This document shows positions 16,254 through 18,061 of a stretch of 18,061 nt of DNA, one piece after another. The stretch covers positions 1 through 18,061 of the forward strand of contig JAGFNK010000935.1 in the NCBI GenBank assembly GCA_025769875.1, in the 5' to 3' direction. Each line of letters starts with the position of its first letter. The first letter of the stretch is position 1. The position numbers were made by a program, and so were the translations under genes. This DNA comes from Russula earlei (lineage: Eukaryota; Basidiomycota; Agaricomycetes; Russulales; Russulaceae). The notes below the pieces were generated by a model that was given only the letters and a program-made list of their open reading frames with translations, did no database searches and was not told the origin of the DNA.

Positions 16254-16345
16254 GTGCTAGCGAGATATTAGCTGGAGATAATTATTTTGTTAGTTCCACA
16301 TTATCACTCACTAGCACTCGCTAGCACATCATGTTTTTCCTGATG
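16254..16345. repeat. Palindrome-rich repeat, copy 2
   Basis: GTGCTAGCGAG (16254-16264) and CTCGCTAGCAC (16317-16327) form an 11-bp perfect inverted repeat around GATAATTATTTTGTTAGTTCC...; TTTTTCCTGA follows. A further palindrome, TGTGCTAGCACA, lies just downstream near 16350. Confidence 0.6.
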
Positions 16346-16978
16346 AGCTGTGCTAGCACATAGCGATTGGTGATGGCATCATGGCAAGCTCTTGAAAATG
16401 TGGTCAAGGGACGTGAGGGAGGTGATGCGAGGGCAAACTGGAGGGGACCGGATGCATGATGGGGACAATGATGTACCAGTGTAAGCAAATTCCGTGGCCA
16501 GACACAATCCGCAATACATCTCCCACCCAGGGGCATGAAATGTCATGATTGCCCATATAAGATAGCATGCATGATTGAGATAAGATCACAGGTGATTAAT
16601 GTTGATTGTGTGTGTGCAAAGGCAACTGAGAGATCCATTTGATTGACATGTTTATGATGTGATCTTCGTTAGTGATTCAGATACTTTACATCTCATCTTG
16701 TAGATAGTGCAGCTGATGATCAGCTGTGATTTACCTTTGATCATTTGAGTTACTATCCCGGTGCCCTCATTCAGACAGGGCCCTCATTTGGACAGTCATG
16801 CTCTGTCACCCCAAAAGTTTCAAATCCCACCAGGCTTGCTCTCAGGATTCACTGGCACCAGGAGTTGAATAGATAGCTAGCATGTGATAAGGAGATGGTG
16901 ATTATTTTTGCATAGTAACTTATAGCCATCAATCCTTTCTGTATGTCATGATCTACCCCCTTTGTTGGTTTGTCATTA
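16346..16978. other. No gene seen
   Basis: AT-rich intergenic-type sequence. It has a 17-bp near-direct repeat of GCCCTCATT(C/T)(A/G)GACAG around 16762-16795 and a near-palindrome CAGCTGATGATCAGCTG around 16710. No coding sequence, tRNA or rRNA could be supported. Confidence 0.5.
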
Positions 16979-17327
16979 TTGCCGTTTTCAGCGCACTTGG
17001 CGGAGTTTGAATTCCACCCAAATCGGTGCAGAAAACCCTCTCAAACGTGCGGGGCGAATATCTCCCTCAAAACAGCTTCAATTCACATGAAACTTATTGT
17101 CCCTGAATCGCCTGAATGAGGGCTAGGCAGCCCCATTGTTTTCATGAGATTTGAGTGAGAATTGGTGGAGTTGGACTCAAGCCACCTCCACATGTGTATT
17201 AGATGAATTACAACTCAAAATCATGGTCTATATCTATTATTTTTCCCTCATGTTGTACCCATGGGCTGTCTTGAGGCAGCCCCATAGTGTTTTTGACTCA
17301 AGCGTTGTGGTGTGCAATGTTGTTTCC
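16979..17327 (+). mobile_element. Isolated third copy of the element D inverted-repeat end
   Basis: Starts TTGCCGTTTTCAG directly after TA (16977-16978) and matches the outer ~350 bp of the left repeat of element D. It diverges after GTTGTTTCC. No matching inverted copy occurs before the window ends. It retains CpGs that are TpG or CpA in both repeats of element D. It is either a solo end, a truncated copy, or the left end of an element with a different interior that runs past 18061. Confidence 0.85.
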
Positions 17328-17524
17328 CTCATATTGTGTGACAGTAGCACGGTCATGTGCCGGGAAGGAGCCCCCCCTGGAAGTGCACACCTGAGCCCAT
17401 GGGGCGGTGAAGTGTGTCCAAGAATGCAGAATGACTTCATAAGACTGAAGCTCCAAAGAGGAGGAGCACCTAGCAGGAACGCAAGAATGCATTTGTTCAT
17501 TCGACTGCACTCAGGTTCACACAG

Positions 17525-17690
17525 ATGATAAGGGAACAACAGGGCAACTTTATTCAACATGGTAGCAGATACAGGTGGGAACTAAGGCTAAGGGACAGGA
17601 AAAGCACAAAAGACAGGCATATGAAAGGAAATCTAGATGTGAGAAGGGGACCAAAGCTGGACAACGCAAGGTATCGAGTCATGGTCTCCA
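17525..17690. repeat. Dispersed repeat, copy 2
   Basis: Counterpart of 16045-16205, in the same orientation, lying about 200 bp beyond the isolated inverted-repeat end at 16979-17327. Confidence 0.6.
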
Positions 17691-18061
17691 GTGGCTGTGG
17701 TAGTGGTGTGTGGCGATTTGTGAACAATGGCTGAGGCCAGGTGTGGTGACAAGGGGTGTGGTCGAGTCACAATGCGAGGAGGGGGAGACAATGCAAAGGA
17801 GAGGCTGGAGGGGGGATAGGGAGAGTGCTGGTGGGTGGTTGCTTGGGCACTGATGGTGCTGCCAAACGCGATTGTGGGTGGGACGATTGGAGAACTTGGA
17901 TGGCAGATGCAAGGTAGAGGAGCGAGGGGGCATGGAAGTAGAAAGGGAGAGGGAAGACGGCGGCAGGCTGGGAATGGATGCATAGGCGGCGTGCAGATCT
18001 CTGACTAACAAAGTGAGAGTCTAGTAAAAAAGGGGAGAAAAGCATACCAAAATGTACAGTA
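17691..18061. other. No gene seen
   Basis: G-rich plus strand, C-rich minus strand. Minus-strand frames of 92-116 codons overlap one another here and are Ser/Pro/Leu-rich without any motif, so I treat them as composition effects. Confidence 0.4.

Noticed and set aside
16805..16850. GTTTCAAATCCC resembling a tRNA B box
   Set aside because: No T-arm or acceptor stem can be paired around it and there is no matching A box.
17337..17570. Possible short LTR (TGTGTG...TCAACA) followed by TGGTAGCAGAT, resembling a tRNA primer site
   Set aside because: No second LTR, target duplication or coding region accompanies it, and the site falls within the dispersed repeat pair whose other copy lacks the motif.

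Overview
The window looks like a transposon-dense stretch of a fungal genome, most likely an agaricomycete basidiomycete. The basis is family resemblance and structure: introns of about 50 bp with GT/AG ends, Ty3/gypsy, PIF/Harbinger and LINE proteins of the kinds common in that group, and no bacterial-style gene packing. I see no rRNA, tRNA or CRISPR array. The species cannot be named from sequence alone.

Layout. 1-947 is the 5' end of a minus-strand LTR retrotransposon (LTR 453-947, then leader and a possible gag running off the left edge). From 948 to 7255 lies a decayed plus-strand Ty3/gypsy element (gag with zinc knuckle, protease, reverse transcriptase). It is broken by three later events: a 590-bp solo LTR (1181-1770, 5-bp duplication CTACT), a 2,882-bp element with ~410-bp terminal inverted repeats and an Ala/Pro/Ser-rich gag-like ORF (4096-6977), and an LTR insertion at 7256 after which the element is lost. 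7593-13343 is a PIF/Harbinger DNA transposon with 190-bp inverted repeats, a Myb/SANT accessory gene and a three-exon DDE transposase. Inside it sit a 963-bp solo LTR (8937-9899, duplication GGATT) and a ~770-bp, 18-bp-period minisatellite directly upstream of, and in frame with, the transposase.

13344-13673 is a diverged 154-bp duplication. 13690-14630 is a 5'-truncated LINE with poly(A) and a 16-bp target duplication. It landed 22 bp past the stop codon of the only convincing host gene, a small secreted-type protein on the minus strand (14669-15195). The right part (15350-18061) holds one doubtful small ORF, palindromic CTAGC-rich repeats, a pair of dispersed repeats and a third, isolated copy of the 350-bp inverted-repeat end.

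The elements do not act together as a pathway; the region is a nested insertion bed. Nearly all stop codons interrupting the transposon frames are TGA in place of an expected arginine CGA, and CpG is almost absent from the gypsy body. This points to cytosine methylation and deamination as the main inactivating force. The most unusual item is the long-inverted-repeat element carrying a gag-like ORF but no transposase. The clearest mechanistic clue is an 11-nt match suggesting Tf1-type self-priming in the minus-strand LTR element.
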